Assembly: GCF_021412585.1 (NCBI RefSeq)
Contig: NZ_JAKCMI010000028.1
Coordinates: 62,001-126,000, forward strand
Reading direction: 5' to 3'
From: Halomonas alkalisoli
GTDB lineage: Bacteria; Pseudomonadota; Gammaproteobacteria; Pseudomonadales; Halomonadaceae
DNA length: 64,000 nucleotides
The translations under genes and the position numbers were made by a program. The notes under the pieces were generated by a model. The model saw only the letters and a list, made by a program, of their open reading frames with translations. It was not told where the DNA came from and ran no database searches. Shown one piece after another: positions 50,928 through 60,757 of the stretch (its first letter is position 1; every line of letters starts with the position of its first letter).

Positions 50928-52784
50928 ATGAAAACCCAATACCATCTGGCCGCGCAGGGGCTGGCCGCCTTCGGCCTGGCCGCTCTGCCGCTTGCCGTTC
51001 AGGCCCAGACCGCCACAGCCGAGGAGACCGACACCGTCGCGCTGAACCCAATGGTGGTCACCGCCACACTGGCGCCGCGCACCGCCGACGAGACACTCTC
51101 CTCGGTGACCGTACTCGACGAGGCCACCCTGCGTCGGCAGGATCCGACCAGCGTCACCGATCTACTGCGCGGCCAGCCGGGGGTGGATGTCACCACCAAC
51201 GGCAGCTTCGGCAAGAACAGCAGCGTCTATCTGCGTGGCACCGGGAACGAGTCGGCAGTGCTGATGATCGACGGCATTCGGTTGCGCTCCGCCACGGCCG
51301 GTGGCGCCGCGTGGCACTATCTCGATCCACGTATGTTTGAGCGCGCAGAGATCGTGCGCGGGCCGCGCGGCAGCCTGTATGGCGCCGACGCGGTGGGTGG
51401 CGTGGTGCAGCTCTTCACCCATGAAACGGAAGAGGGCGGCCCGCATCCGAGCGTCTCAGTGGGCGGTGGCTCCTTCAATACCCAGCGCTACAGCGCAGGA
51501 TTTTCCGGCAGCGGCGGCGGCACCCGTTACAGTTTCGCCGGCAGCCATTTCATCACCGATGGCACACCGGTGCGCCGCGACGGCGAGGACAAGGGTTACG
51601 ACAACACCTCGGCCCTGGCACGTATCGCCCATACCTTCGATGGCGGTGCTGAAGTCGGGATGCTGGCGCTGCGAGGGCGAGGTGGCAACGAGTATGATGG
51701 CGGAGAAATGGACTTCGTCCAGCAGGTCGCCGGTGTTTACGCTGAGCTGCCCGTGACCGAGACCTGGCGCAGCCGCCTGACGCTAAGTGAGTCCCGGGAT
51801 GAGCTCGACGATCATGTCGAGGCTACCCAGTGGGGGCCCGCCAGCACTTCTGTCTTTGATACCCGCACCCAGACCGTCCGTTGGCAGAATACCCTGGGCT
51901 TCGGCATGCACGAGCTGGTGGCCGGTGCGGAGTACAGTGAAGATCGGGTTTCCGGGACAACGGATCACGAGGTGTCCAGCCGGGACAATACTGCCGTCTT
52001 CGCTCAGGGCCTGCTCGACTTCTCCCCCTTTGCGGTGCAGGCTGCTCTACGTTACGACGACAACGAGGCCTATGGCGACGAGGTCACCGGTAGTCTGGCG
52101 CTGGGCTATGATCTGGATGGCTTCCATACCTTGCGTGCCAGCTACGGCACGGCTTTCCGAGCGCCTACCTTCAACGATCTGTTTTGGCCGAACTCGGGTA
52201 ATCCCGAGCTCAATCCTGAAACATCCGAGACTGTTGAAGTGGGTGTGCGCGGACAGTACCGGCGCTGGTATTGGGACCTCGCAGCCTATCAGAGCGATCT
52301 CGATGACATGATCGCCTGGGCACCGACCGAGACGGGCCTGTGGGCGCCACAGAATATTGCTGAAGCGCGTATTCGTGGCGTTGAGTTGTCAGGCGGCGTC
52401 GACATTGATGACTGGACGTTGGCCGCAGCGCTGAGCTGGACCGACCCGGAGAATCGCAGCGGGCTCAATGCGGGCAAGCGGATTCAGCGTCGTGCCAGCC
52501 AGAGCGCTCGGTTCGATGTGGACCGTGAATTGGGTGAATGGTCCCTGGGGGGCTCCTGGGTCCTACAGGGGTATCGCTATAACGATGCGGCCAACGAGAA
52601 CCGTATCGGTGGGTTTGGGTTGGTCAACCTGCGCGCCGGTTGGCAGTTCGCGCCGCTGTGGTCGGCTCGTCTGACCGTCGAAAATGCCCTGGACAAGGAA
52701 TACGCGACGGCAAGATTCGCAAATGGTGATGACTATCTCAACGCCGGCCGAGCGGCCTTCGTCAGTGTCCATTTCGGCCAGTAA
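50928..52784 (+). CDS. btuB: BtuB, TonB-dependent cobalamin receptor
   Basis: 618 residues. Signal peptide MKTQYHLAAQGLAAFGLAAL... cut near AVQAQTA, then a TonB-box-like DTVALNPMVVTA, the plug domain (LRGQPGVDVTTNGSFGKNSSVYLRGTGNESAVLMIDGIRLRSATAGGAAWHYLDPRMFERAEIVRGPRGSLYGADAVGGVVQLFT) and a 22-strand barrel ending in VSVHFGQ. The final residue is Q rather than F, with F three back. Its place behind a cobalamin riboswitch and before btuF-C-D fixes the substrate as corrinoids. The ATG at 50928 starts the signal peptide; AGGGAA is upstream. Confidence 0.93.
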   Translation: MKTQYHLAAQGLAAFGLAALPLAVQAQTATAEETDTVALNPMVVTATLAPRTADETLSSVTVLDEATLRRQDPTSVTDLLRGQPGVDVTTNGSFGKNSSVYLRGTGNESAVLMIDGIRLRSATAGGAAWHYLDPRMFERAEIVRGPRGSLYGADAVGGVVQLFTHETEEGGPHPSVSVGGGSFNTQRYSAGFSGSGGGTRYSFAGSHFITDGTPVRRDGEDKGYDNTSALARIAHTFDGGAEVGMLALRGRGGNEYDGGEMDFVQQVAGVYAELPVTETWRSRLTLSESRDELDDHVEATQWGPASTSVFDTRTQTVRWQNTLGFGMHELVAGAEYSEDRVSGTTDHEVSSRDNTAVFAQGLLDFSPFAVQAALRYDDNEAYGDEVTGSLALGYDLDGFHTLRASYGTAFRAPTFNDLFWPNSGNPELNPETSETVEVGVRGQYRRWYWDLAAYQSDLDDMIAWAPTETGLWAPQNIAEARIRGVELSGGVDIDDWTLAAALSWTDPENRSGLNAGKRIQRRASQSARFDVDRELGEWSLGGSWVLQGYRYNDAANENRIGGFGLVNLRAGWQFAPLWSARLTVENALDKEYATARFANGDDYLNAGRAAFVSVHFGQ

Positions 52785-53700
52785 TGGCCGGTTCGGCGGG
52801 GCCCTTGGCCCCGCCGTATTTTCCGGTGCCTCGCTTGCCTTGGCCCTGTTGGGGCCGGGTGTCGGCGAGGCGCGCGCCGAGGCGCTCTGCGCCACCGACG
52901 ACCGTTCCCGCGAGATATGCCTGGAAGCACCGGCCACTCGCATCGCCGCGCTCTCGCCCGGCGCCACAGAGCTGGTCTACGCCGCCGGTGCGGGGGAGAA
53001 GGTGGTCGCCGTGGTCGCCTACAGCGACTACCCGCCCGAGGCGCAAGAGGTCCAGTCGGTGGGAAGCCACACCCGGATGGACCTGGAAGCCCTGGTGACA
53101 CTAAACCCCGACCTGGTGATCGGCTGGATGACCGGCAACCCGCCAGAGCAGCTCGAGACCATCGAGGCGCTGGGCATCCCGGTGTTCTATATCGAACCGC
53201 GCGACTTCGAAAGCGTCTCCAGCGCTGTCGAGAGGCTGGCGCTGCTTGCCGATACCCGCGAGGAGGGCGATCGCGTGGCGGCCGAGTTCCGCGACGGCAT
53301 GGCGGCGCTGGCCGGGCGCTACGCCGATGCCGAGCCGATATCGGTGTTCTACCAGGTGTGGGACGAGCCGCTGATGACCATCAACGACGAGCACCTGATC
53401 GGCAAGGTGCTGACCCTGTGCGGTGGCGTCAACGTGTTCGGCGAGCTGTCGCGTCTGGTGCCGCGCATCGACGACGAATCGGTACTTGCCGCCGATCCCG
53501 AGGCAATACTCGCCGGCGGCATGGGGGAGGAGAATCGGCAATGGTTGACCCACTGGGAGCAGTACCCGGGCCTGACGGCCGTGGCGCAGGACAACCTCTA
53601 CTTCGTGCCGCCGTCACTGATCCAGCGGCCCACGCCGCGGCTGCTCGAGGGTAGCCGGCTGTTCTGCGAGAAACTCGACCGTGCCCGCGACAAGCGCTGA
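52765..53700 (+). CDS. btuF: BtuF, periplasmic cobalamin-binding protein
   Basis: About 311 residues from GTG 52765; ATGs at 52684 and 52723 are alternatives that overlap btuB further, and no clear ribosome site separates them. The hydrophobic segment GPAVFSGASLALALLGPGVGEARA is the signal peptide. The mature part has ATRIAALSPGATELVYAAGAGEKVVAVVAYSDYPPEAQEVQSVGSHTRMDLEALVTLNPDLVIGW and WDEPLMTINDEHLIGKVLTLCGGVNVFGEL, the typical BtuF pattern. A terminator-like hairpin lies inside its 5' coding region. Confidence 0.88.
   Translation: MSISASNGRFGGALGPAVFSGASLALALLGPGVGEARAEALCATDDRSREICLEAPATRIAALSPGATELVYAAGAGEKVVAVVAYSDYPPEAQEVQSVGSHTRMDLEALVTLNPDLVIGWMTGNPPEQLETIEALGIPVFYIEPRDFESVSSAVERLALLADTREEGDRVAAEFRDGMAALAGRYADAEPISVFYQVWDEPLMTINDEHLIGKVLTLCGGVNVFGELSRLVPRIDDESVLAADPEAILAGGMGEENRQWLTHWEQYPGLTAVAQDNLYFVPPSLIQRPTPRLLEGSRLFCEKLDRARDKR
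52795..52815 (+). terminator. Terminator-like hairpin inside the 5' end of btuF
   Basis: Perfect 9-bp stem GGCGGGGCC / GGCCCCGCC with a three-base loop, followed by GTATTTTCC, 10 bp after the btuB stop. It may reduce read-through into btuF-C-D when translation of btuF is low. Confidence 0.5.
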
Positions 53701-53701
53701 G

Positions 53702-54688
53702 ATGAGCCGCCTGATGCCCCGGCGCTCGCTGTGGCCACCCCTGGCCGCACTGGCCTTGGTGGGGCTGGCGGCGCTGCTGTTCTCGGTCACGGTGGGCAGC
53801 GCTGCGCTGTCGCTTGCCGACGTTTGGGCGGTGGTGCGCGGCGAGGGTAGCCCCCTGGCGCGCACGCTGATTCTCGAACTGCGCGTTCCACGTTCGCTGG
53901 CGGCCTTCGCCGTGGGTGGCCTGCTCGCCGTGGCCGGTGCCCTGATGCAGGTGCTGTTGCGCAACCCCCTGGCCGACCCCTACGTGCTGGGCCTCTCCGG
54001 TGGCGCCTCGGTGGGGGCATTGGCGGCGATGCTGGCGGGTCTGGGGGGAGCGGTGATTACCGGCTCGGCGTTTGCCGGGGCCTTTCTCTCTACGCTGCTG
54101 GTCTTCGGCCTGGCCCACGGCACCGGTAGCTGGACGCCGTCGCGGCTGCTGCTCACCGGGGTGGTGGTGGCGGCCGGCTGGGGCGCGGTGATCACTCTGA
54201 TGCTGGCACTGAGCCCAGCGGAGCGTCTGCCCGGCATGCTCTACTGGCTGATGGGGGATCTCTCCTATTCGCGTACGCCCTGGCCACCCCTGGCGCTGCT
54301 GTTGCTGATCTGCCTGCTGCTGATGCCGCTGGGCCGCAGCCTCAACGTGATGGCGCGGGGGCCGCTGCAGGCGGCGGCGCTGGGGGTCAACGTGCGCCCA
54401 CTGGAGTGGACGATCTATCTTGTCGCCAGCGCGCTCACCGCCATGGCAGTGACCACCGCCGGCAGCATCGGCTTCGTCGGCCTGGTAGTGCCGCACATGC
54501 TGCGCCTGGTGCTGGGCAACGACCAGCGGCTGATCCTGCCGGCCTGCGCCCTGGCCGGCGGCACCCTGCTGGTGTTGGCCGACACCCTGGCGCGCACCCT
54601 GATCGCCCCGGAACAGCTGCCGGTGGGGGTGATCACCGCGCTGCTCGGCGTGCCCACCTTCCTCTACCTGCTCTATCGGAGCCGCTGA
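53702..54688 (+). CDS. btuC: BtuC, cobalamin ABC permease
   Basis: 328 residues of the FecCD family with about ten membrane helices: [73 protein letters not shown] and TTAGSIGFVGLVVPHMLRLVLGNDQRLILPACALAGGTLLVLADTLARTLIAPEQLPVGVITALLGVPTFLYLL. It forms the inner-membrane channel for corrinoids. The ATG at 53702 overlaps the btuF stop region. Confidence 0.93.
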   Translation: MSRLMPRRSLWPPLAALALVGLAALLFSVTVGSAALSLADVWAVVRGEGSPLARTLILELRVPRSLAAFAVGGLLAVAGALMQVLLRNPLADPYVLGLSGGASVGALAAMLAGLGGAVITGSAFAGAFLSTLLVFGLAHGTGSWTPSRLLLTGVVVAAGWGAVITLMLALSPAERLPGMLYWLMGDLSYSRTPWPPLALLLLICLLLMPLGRSLNVMARGPLQAAALGVNVRPLEWTIYLVASALTAMAVTTAGSIGFVGLVVPHMLRLVLGNDQRLILPACALAGGTLLVLADTLARTLIAPEQLPVGVITALLGVPTFLYLLYRSR

Positions 54689-55455
54689 TGAGCCGCCTCG
54701 AGATCCGCGAGCTGGTGATCGACGTGCCGGAGCGGCGCAGCGGCCAAGCGCTGTCGCTCAGTATCGAACCGGGGCAGGTATGGGGCGTGCTCGGTCCCAA
54801 TGGCGCCGGCAAGACCACGCTGCTGCATACCTTGGCCGGGTTGCGCGCTCCTCGGGCAGGTCAGGTGCTCGTCGACGGCCGGCCGCTGGCAGCGCTTGGC
54901 CGTCGCCAGGTGGCGCGCACGCTGGGGCTGGTATTCCAGGATCGCCAGGACGGCTTTCCCGCCACGGTGCGCGAAACCGCGCTGATCGGCCGCCACCCGT
55001 GGCTTTCGGCGTGGCAGATGGAGGGCGGCGAGGACCTGCAGCTGGCCGAGGCGGCGCTGGCGCGGCTCGACGTCGATCACCTGGCCGAACGCTTGGTGAG
55101 TACGCTCTCGGGCGGCGAAAGACAGCGCCTGGCCATTGCCACGGTGCTGACCCAGGCACCGCAGATCTGGCTCGCCGACGAACCCACCAACCATCTCGAC
55201 CTGCACCACCAGACCGCGGTGATGGCGCTGCTCGCCGAACAGGCCGCCGAGGGCAGGGCGGTGATGATGTGCCTGCACGACCTCAATCTGGCGGCGCGCT
55301 GGTGCGATCATCTGCTGCTGCTCTACCCCGATGGCGAGGCGTGCTGGGGCCCGCGCGACGCCATGCTGGTGCCCGCCGCGCTCGAGGCGTTGTACGGCCA
55401 GCGCCTGGCCACCGCCGAGATCGACGGTGCGCCTGTCTTCGTACCCGTGAGATAG
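54688..55455 (+). CDS. btuD: BtuD, cobalamin ABC ATPase
   Basis: 255 residues. Walker A LGPNGAGKTTLLHTLAG, Q-loop LVFQDRQDGFPATVRE, signature [17 protein letters not shown], Walker [18 protein letters not shown]-loop MCLHDLNLAARWCD. Powers the BtuC channel. Start overlaps the btuC stop by one base (TGATG). Confidence 0.94.
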   Translation: MSRLEIRELVIDVPERRSGQALSLSIEPGQVWGVLGPNGAGKTTLLHTLAGLRAPRAGQVLVDGRPLAALGRRQVARTLGLVFQDRQDGFPATVRETALIGRHPWLSAWQMEGGEDLQLAEAALARLDVDHLAERLVSTLSGGERQRLAIATVLTQAPQIWLADEPTNHLDLHHQTAVMALLAEQAAEGRAVMMCLHDLNLAARWCDHLLLLYPDGEACWGPRDAMLVPAALEALYGQRLATAEIDGAPVFVPVR

Positions 55456-55481
55456 CGCCAAGTGGGCCTGCCAGCGCTATC
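55451..55481. terminator. Weak hairpin between convergent transporter operons
   Basis: GATAGCGC / GCGCTATC, 8-bp perfect stem with a 15-nt loop, overlapping the btuD stop and lying 47 bp before the end of the convergent transporter gene. No T-run; tentative. Confidence 0.35.
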
Positions 55482-55527
55482 GATGGCTGGCGCGACGGGG
55501 CTTCGCGGGGCAGGGCTTTCGGAGGCT

Positions 55528-56288
<761 letters not shown>

Positions 56289-56292
<4 letters not shown>

Positions 56293-57371
56293 TTCGTCCT
56301 CGTCCCACGCACCAGGATCAGGGCAAAGGCCGGGGCGCCGACCAGCGCCGTGACCACTCCGATCGGCAGCACCTGCCCCGGCACCAGGATGCGCGAGAGG
56401 ATATCCGCAGCGATCAGGAAGACCGCGCCGGCCAGCGCCGAGGCGGGCACCAGCCGGGTGTGGCGACTGCCGACCAGAAAGCGCATGGCGTGGGGAATCA
56501 CCAGCCCCACGAAGCCGATGGCGCCGACCATGGAGACCATCACCGCGGTGACCAGGGCCATGCTGGCAATCAGAATGCCGCGCACGCGGCGCACGGGGAT
56601 GCCCAGCGAGGCGGCGCTGTCGGCACCGAAGGTGAAGGCATCCAGCGCCCGCCGGTACCATAGACAGACCAGCAGGCCGGCCACGGCGGTGGGCAGTCCC
56701 AGGGTAACATCCTCCCAGCGTACCCCGGAGAGGTTGCCCATCAGCCAGAACATGATGCCCCGCGCCTGCTCGGCGCTCGCCGACCTGGCGATGATGAAGG
56801 CGGTGAGGGCATTGAACAGCTGCGAGCCGGCGATGCCGGCGAGGATGATGGCCCCCGCGGCCTGGGTGCTGCGTCCGCCACCGGTGCCACTGCTGGCGGC
56901 ATGGGCGAGCATCACCACCAGACCGAACGCCAGCCCGGCCCCGGCGAAGGCGCCAAGGGAGAGCGTGACGACGCCGGCGCCAAACCCGGCGATGGTCACC
57001 GCCACGGCACCGGTGGAGGCGCCGGCGGAAATTCCCATCAGGAAGGGGTCGGCCAGGGGGTTGCGCAGCAACGCCTGCAGGACCACGCCGGCAAGCGCCA
57101 GGCCGGCCCCGCAGCAGGCGGCAAGAATGGCGCGACTCAGGCGGTAGTTCCAGATGATGCCGGCATCGATCCGGTCCACGGCATAGCCCGCGCCCCACAG
57201 CTGATTGGCCAGCACCTTGAGAATGGTATCCAGCGCAATCGGCGTCTCGCCGATGGCGGTGCCGGCCATTATCCCCATGAACAGGACCAACGGCGTCAGC
57301 CAGGTCCAGTGCCAGCGAATGCGTATCGCCGGGCGCAGTGCCAGGGTCGAAATCACTGGTCGAAGAATCAC
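56289..57371 (-). CDS. FecCD-type permease of the second transporter
   Basis: 360 residues, about ten membrane helices: [148 protein letters not shown]. Starts at GTG 57371, but a perfect 15-bp tandem repeat places another GTG start at 57356; both overlap a TGA in the GTGA style. Confidence 0.92.
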
Positions 57372-57380
57372 TGGTCGAAG
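57351..57380. repeat. 15-bp tandem duplication at the stop/start junction
   Basis: AATCACTGGTCGAAG at 57351-57365 is repeated exactly at 57366-57380. Each copy holds the GTGA stop/start overlap, so the permease gene has two equally placed GTG starts five codons apart. Confidence 0.9.
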
Positions 57381-58384
57381 GGCATCGTCGTCAGGGCCTC
57401 GACCAGCGTTTCGAGACCGAAGATCGTGCGCATGGTGGCGCTCATCGCATGGGCATCCATCTCAACGATACGTCCGTCCCTGACTGCCGACATTTCGCGG
57501 GTCACGGGGTCGCTATGCAGGAATTCGAGTTTATTGGCGACATCGTCGGCAGGGAAGCGGCGGCGGTCCATGCTGGCGACCACGATGATATCCGGATCGG
57601 CCCGGGCGATGGTTTCCCAGCCGACCACTGGCCACTCTTCATCGGATTCCACCACGTTATGGATGCCCAAGGCATCCATCATATAGCCCGGCGCGCCGAG
57701 CCGGCCGGCGGCGAAGGGATCCGCCGACTCGGCGGGGGAGGAGAACCAGAATACCGCTGACAGGTCTTCCGGTAGCGCCAGGCGCCTGGCACTCTCGATG
57801 GCGCTGGCCTCGCGCGCCTGGAGGTCGGCGACCAGGGCATCTCCGGCTTCGCGGACATCGAAGATACTGGCCAGTTCGTTGATGCCCTTGTAGACATGTT
57901 CAGGGGAGAAGGCGGCGATGCGCGTGCCGTCGCCACCGGTGTTGTTGTCCTTGGTGTCGCAGTCCGCCGGCATGATGTAGGTGGCGATGTCGAGCTCATG
58001 GAACTGCTCTCGGCTCGCCACGCTTCCGGTGGGGCCAACGTGCCACTCATATTGGGCGGCGACAAGATCGGGTCTGCGGCTGATGACGGATTCGAAGCTC
58101 GGATCGTTGTCGGCGAGACGCTCGATATTGGCATTGATCTCGCTGAACTGTGGCAGCACGGGATTGAACCACACTGACGTCGCGGATACCCGCTCGGAAA
58201 GTCCCAATGAATAGAGGATTTCCGTAGCCGACTGCCCGACGGTAACCGTGCTTTCCGGTACGGACGAGAAGCTGATTTCCATGCCGCAATTTGTCAATGT
58301 CAGGGGGTAATCGGTGGGCTCCGCCATGACAAATGGTGCGGTAAAAAGAGCGAGAGTTGCCAGTAATCGTTGAGCGTAATTCAT
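57368..58384 (-). CDS. Periplasmic binding protein of the second transporter
   Basis: 338 residues with signal peptide MNYAQRLLATLALFTAPFVMA. Type III (BtuF/FepB) fold: NCGMEISFSSVPESTVTVGQSATEILYSLGLSERVSATSVWFNP, SFESVISRRPDLVAAQ, GWETIARADPDIIVVASMDRRRF, and SAVRDGRIVEMDAHAMSATMR. Acidic patches and DCDTKDNN differ from BtuF, so the ligand may be another corrinoid, a metal chelate or a metallophore. A Zur-type palindrome lies 125 bp upstream. The ATG at 58384 is chosen since it begins the signal peptide; another is twelve codons upstream. Confidence 0.87.
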   Translation of the reverse strand: MNYAQRLLATLALFTAPFVMAEPTDYPLTLTNCGMEISFSSVPESTVTVGQSATEILYSLGLSERVSATSVWFNPVLPQFSEINANIERLADNDPSFESVISRRPDLVAAQYEWHVGPTGSVASREQFHELDIATYIMPADCDTKDNNTGGDGTRIAAFSPEHVYKGINELASIFDVREAGDALVADLQAREASAIESARRLALPEDLSAVFWFSSPAESADPFAAGRLGAPGYMMDALGIHNVVESDEEWPVVGWETIARADPDIIVVASMDRRRFPADDVANKLEFLHSDPVTREMSAVRDGRIVEMDAHAMSATMRTIFGLETLVEALTTMPFDQ

Positions 58385-58498
58385 CGCGTCATATCCGGAT
58401 GGCGGAAGTGTATTGGCCAATCTGACCCTGGTGGGCGGCGATCATAGCACTGCATTTTGCATGTCGGCGCCTCGATTGCCAGCCACAGGATGAGAAAG

Positions 58499-58526
58499 AA
58501 ATTGTTATGTTATACTATAACAATTT
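58499..58526. promoter_or_regulatory. Zur-type palindrome between the second transporter and the riboswitch operon
   Basis: GTTATACTATAAC at 58509-58521 is a perfect palindrome around a central C and matches the GTTATA-N-TATAAC core of gammaproteobacterial Zur boxes. It lies inside a wider 10-bp inverted repeat AAATTGTTAT / ATAACAATTT (58499-58508, 58517-58526). AT-rich in GC-rich surroundings. It could control the divergent transporter, the plus-strand operon that includes cobW, or both. Confidence 0.6.
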
Positions 58527-58570
58527 TGAAGAGAAGCCTGGAACTCACCTGTCGGGCCAGCTTGCCGGTT

Positions 58571-58600
58571 GGGGTGCCTGCGAGCCACGGCAGGCGCCCC
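58571..58600. other. Strong hairpin upstream of the second riboswitch
   Basis: GGGGTGCCTGC / GCAGGCGCCCC (11 bp, one G-T pair), 8-nt loop. No T-run on either strand. It lies between the Zur-type site and the riboswitch; role unclear. Confidence 0.4.
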
Positions 58601-58654
58601 GGTGGTCAAATTGCGCCTGTTGCGACTATTGCTTTAGGATGGGCCTACTCGAGA

Positions 58655-58833
58655 CGGGTGCCCCTGCTTGTAGGGGATAATCGGGAAGTATGGTACGGCG
58701 CTTGCGCCCATCCCATCGCTGCCCCCGCAACGGTAATGAGTGAGTAGCCTGCAAGAACCACTGGCATTGGCCGGGAAGGTGCAGGCAATGGCGCGAGTTT
58801 TTGCGTCACTCCTCGAGCCCGGAGACCGGCCCG
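58655..58833 (+). ncRNA. Cobalamin riboswitch upstream of the cobaltochelatase operon
   Basis: Elements in order: GGGTGCCCCTGC (about 58656), GATAATCGGGAAGTATGGTACGG-type segment around 58677-58699, the B12 box GCTGCCCCCGCAACGGTAA (58718-58736), and GAGCCCGGAGACCGGCC (58814-58830). It would switch off the CobN operon when B12 is plentiful. About 160 nt separate it from the first start codon. Confidence 0.93.
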
Positions 58834-58993
58834 TCATGTCGTTTCATCCAGCAACGGTGCGGTGGGCATCGGGGATAGCGTGTCGCAATGATTCCTTTTT
58901 CCTCCTTCCCGGGAGCTTTCCGTTCCTGCCGGCTGTCGGACGGGCGCTCGTGTGCCCTCGCTCCGACGTCGCTTGTCGGTACGCCAGGTGGTC

Positions 58994-60757
58994 ATGATGC
59001 CCGGGGCCATGATGTCACGGGCTGAGTTCCCCTTCGTCGCCGTGGTCGGCCAGCAGGCGCTCAAGACCGCGCTGCTGCTCAACGCCATCGATCCCCGGGT
59101 CGGGGGCGTGCTGATCAGCGGCCCTCGCGGCACTGCGAAGTCCACCCTGGCCCGGGCGCTGGCGGCGATCCTGCCCGATGACCCCGAAGGGCGCCGTCCG
59201 CCGTTCGTCACCCTGCCGCTGGGCGCCAGCGAGGAGCGCCTGACCGGTAGCCTGGACCTGCAGCGGGTGCTCTCCGAGCGCGAATCGGCTTTCCATCCGG
59301 GCCTGCTGGCCAAGGCGCACGGTGGCGTGCTCTACGTCGACGAGGTCAACCTGCTGCCGGATCCCCTGGTGGACCTGCTGCTCGATGTGGCCGCGAGCGG
59401 CACCAACATCGTCGAGCGCGACGGCATCAGCCACACCCATCCCGCCCGCTTCAGCCTGATCGGCACCATGAATCCCGACGAAGGGGAGCTGCGCCCCCAG
59501 TTGCTCGATCGCTTCGGCCTGTGTCTCGAGCAGGGCGCGGCGATGAGCGTACGGGAGCGGGTGGCCATCCTGCAGCAGCGTGAGGCCTTCGACCGTGACC
59601 CCGAGGGCTACGTGGCCTGCCAGGCGGAGGCCCAGGCCGCGCTGACCCAGCGCCTGGGGCAGGCGCAGCGGGCGCTGGCTGAGATGACCAGCGAGCCCTG
59701 GGTCTACGAGCATATCGCGGTGCGCTGCGAGCGTGCCGGCGTCGAGGGCCTGCGGGCGGACGTGACCTGGCATCGGGCCGCCAGGGCCCATGCCGCCTGG
59801 CGCGGCGCGACCACGGTGGGCCGGGAGGACCTGGACAGCGTCGAGCCCTGGGTCCTGGCGCATCGCCGGCACTCAGATCACACCCCAGACCAGCCTCCAG
59901 GCCACGGCCCGGACCAGACCACGCCGCCTCCCGATAGCGGCAACTCGGCTGCCGACAGCCAGACGCCGGGTGCTAGCGAGAGCGCTCCAGCCTCGCAAGC
60001 GCAGGGGCAGTGGGGCGCCATGCCGCCGGTCACCCAGAAAAGCGTCACTGTGCCGGCGACGGATTTGCCGGGAATCTCCCCGGAAACACCCGCGAAACCG
60101 ACGACCTCGGCGGCTTCGGCATCCGTGCGCCGCGGACAACAGCCCGGCCGGCGCCGGGCACATCGCGAAGCATCCCGACCGGACTGGTTCGCCACCCTGG
60201 TTGCCAACCGCGGCCGCTGGCCCTGGCGGGAGCTGCGCTATCGCCAGGCCCGCTGTGGCCAGCCGGTGTTGCACCTGGTGCTGCTGGATACCTCCGCCTC
60301 GACCCTCGGCCGGCAGCTGCTGGGCCGGGCCAAGGGCCTGGTCGAGCGGCTGGCGCAGCAGGCCTATGACGCCCGGGAGCAGATGGCGGTGCTGGGCTTC
60401 GGCAATGGCGGCGTCACGCCTGTGCTGCTACGCCGCCGCGCCCCCAAGGCGCTGCGTGAGCGGCTCGATGCCGCCGACGGCGGCGGCGGCACGCCGCTTC
60501 GCGACGCCGTGCTGCGGGCGGCGAGCCTGATTCGCCAGTGGCGGCGACAGGATCCTGGCCTGCATGTGCGGACCTACCTCATCACCGACGGGCGTACCCG
60601 CCAATCCCTGGATGGCCTGCCGCCGCTGGGTGACTGCATCGTCGTGGATACCGAGCAGGCCGCGGTCAAGCGGGGCAGGGGGACGCAGATCGCCCGGCAG
60701 CTGGGTGCGCTGTACCGGCCCCTGTCTCACCTGGAACGCCGCCTGGAGACCACATGA
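58994..60757 (+). CDS. ChlI/ChlD-type AAA+ and VWA protein, cobaltochelatase partner of CobN
   Basis: About 587 residues from ATG 58994 (AGGTGG upstream); ATGs at 58997, 59009 and 59012 are also possible. The N-terminal AAA+ domain has Walker A GPRGTAKSTLARALA, Walker B GVLYVDEVNLL, arginine-finger region RPQLLDRFGL. A Pro/Ser/Thr-rich linker follows (about residues 290-405), then a VWA domain with MIDAS DTSAS, GGTPLRDAV and TDGRTR. This fuses the I- and D-like parts of Mg/Co chelatase. In operons with CobN and without CobS/CobT it is thought to drive cobalt insertion. First gene after the riboswitch. Confidence 0.9.
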   Translation: MMPGAMMSRAEFPFVAVVGQQALKTALLLNAIDPRVGGVLISGPRGTAKSTLARALAAILPDDPEGRRPPFVTLPLGASEERLTGSLDLQRVLSERESAFHPGLLAKAHGGVLYVDEVNLLPDPLVDLLLDVAASGTNIVERDGISHTHPARFSLIGTMNPDEGELRPQLLDRFGLCLEQGAAMSVRERVAILQQREAFDRDPEGYVACQAEAQAALTQRLGQAQRALAEMTSEPWVYEHIAVRCERAGVEGLRADVTWHRAARAHAAWRGATTVGREDLDSVEPWVLAHRRHSDHTPDQPPGHGPDQTTPPPDSGNSAADSQTPGASESAPASQAQGQWGAMPPVTQKSVTVPATDLPGISPETPAKPTTSAASASVRRGQQPGRRRAHREASRPDWFATLVANRGRWPWRELRYRQARCGQPVLHLVLLDTSASTLGRQLLGRAKGLVERLAQQAYDAREQMAVLGFGNGGVTPVLLRRRAPKALRERLDAADGGGGTPLRDAVLRAASLIRQWRRQDPGLHVRTYLITDGRTRQSLDGLPPLGDCIVVDTEQAAVKRGRGTQIARQLGALYRPLSHLERRLETT

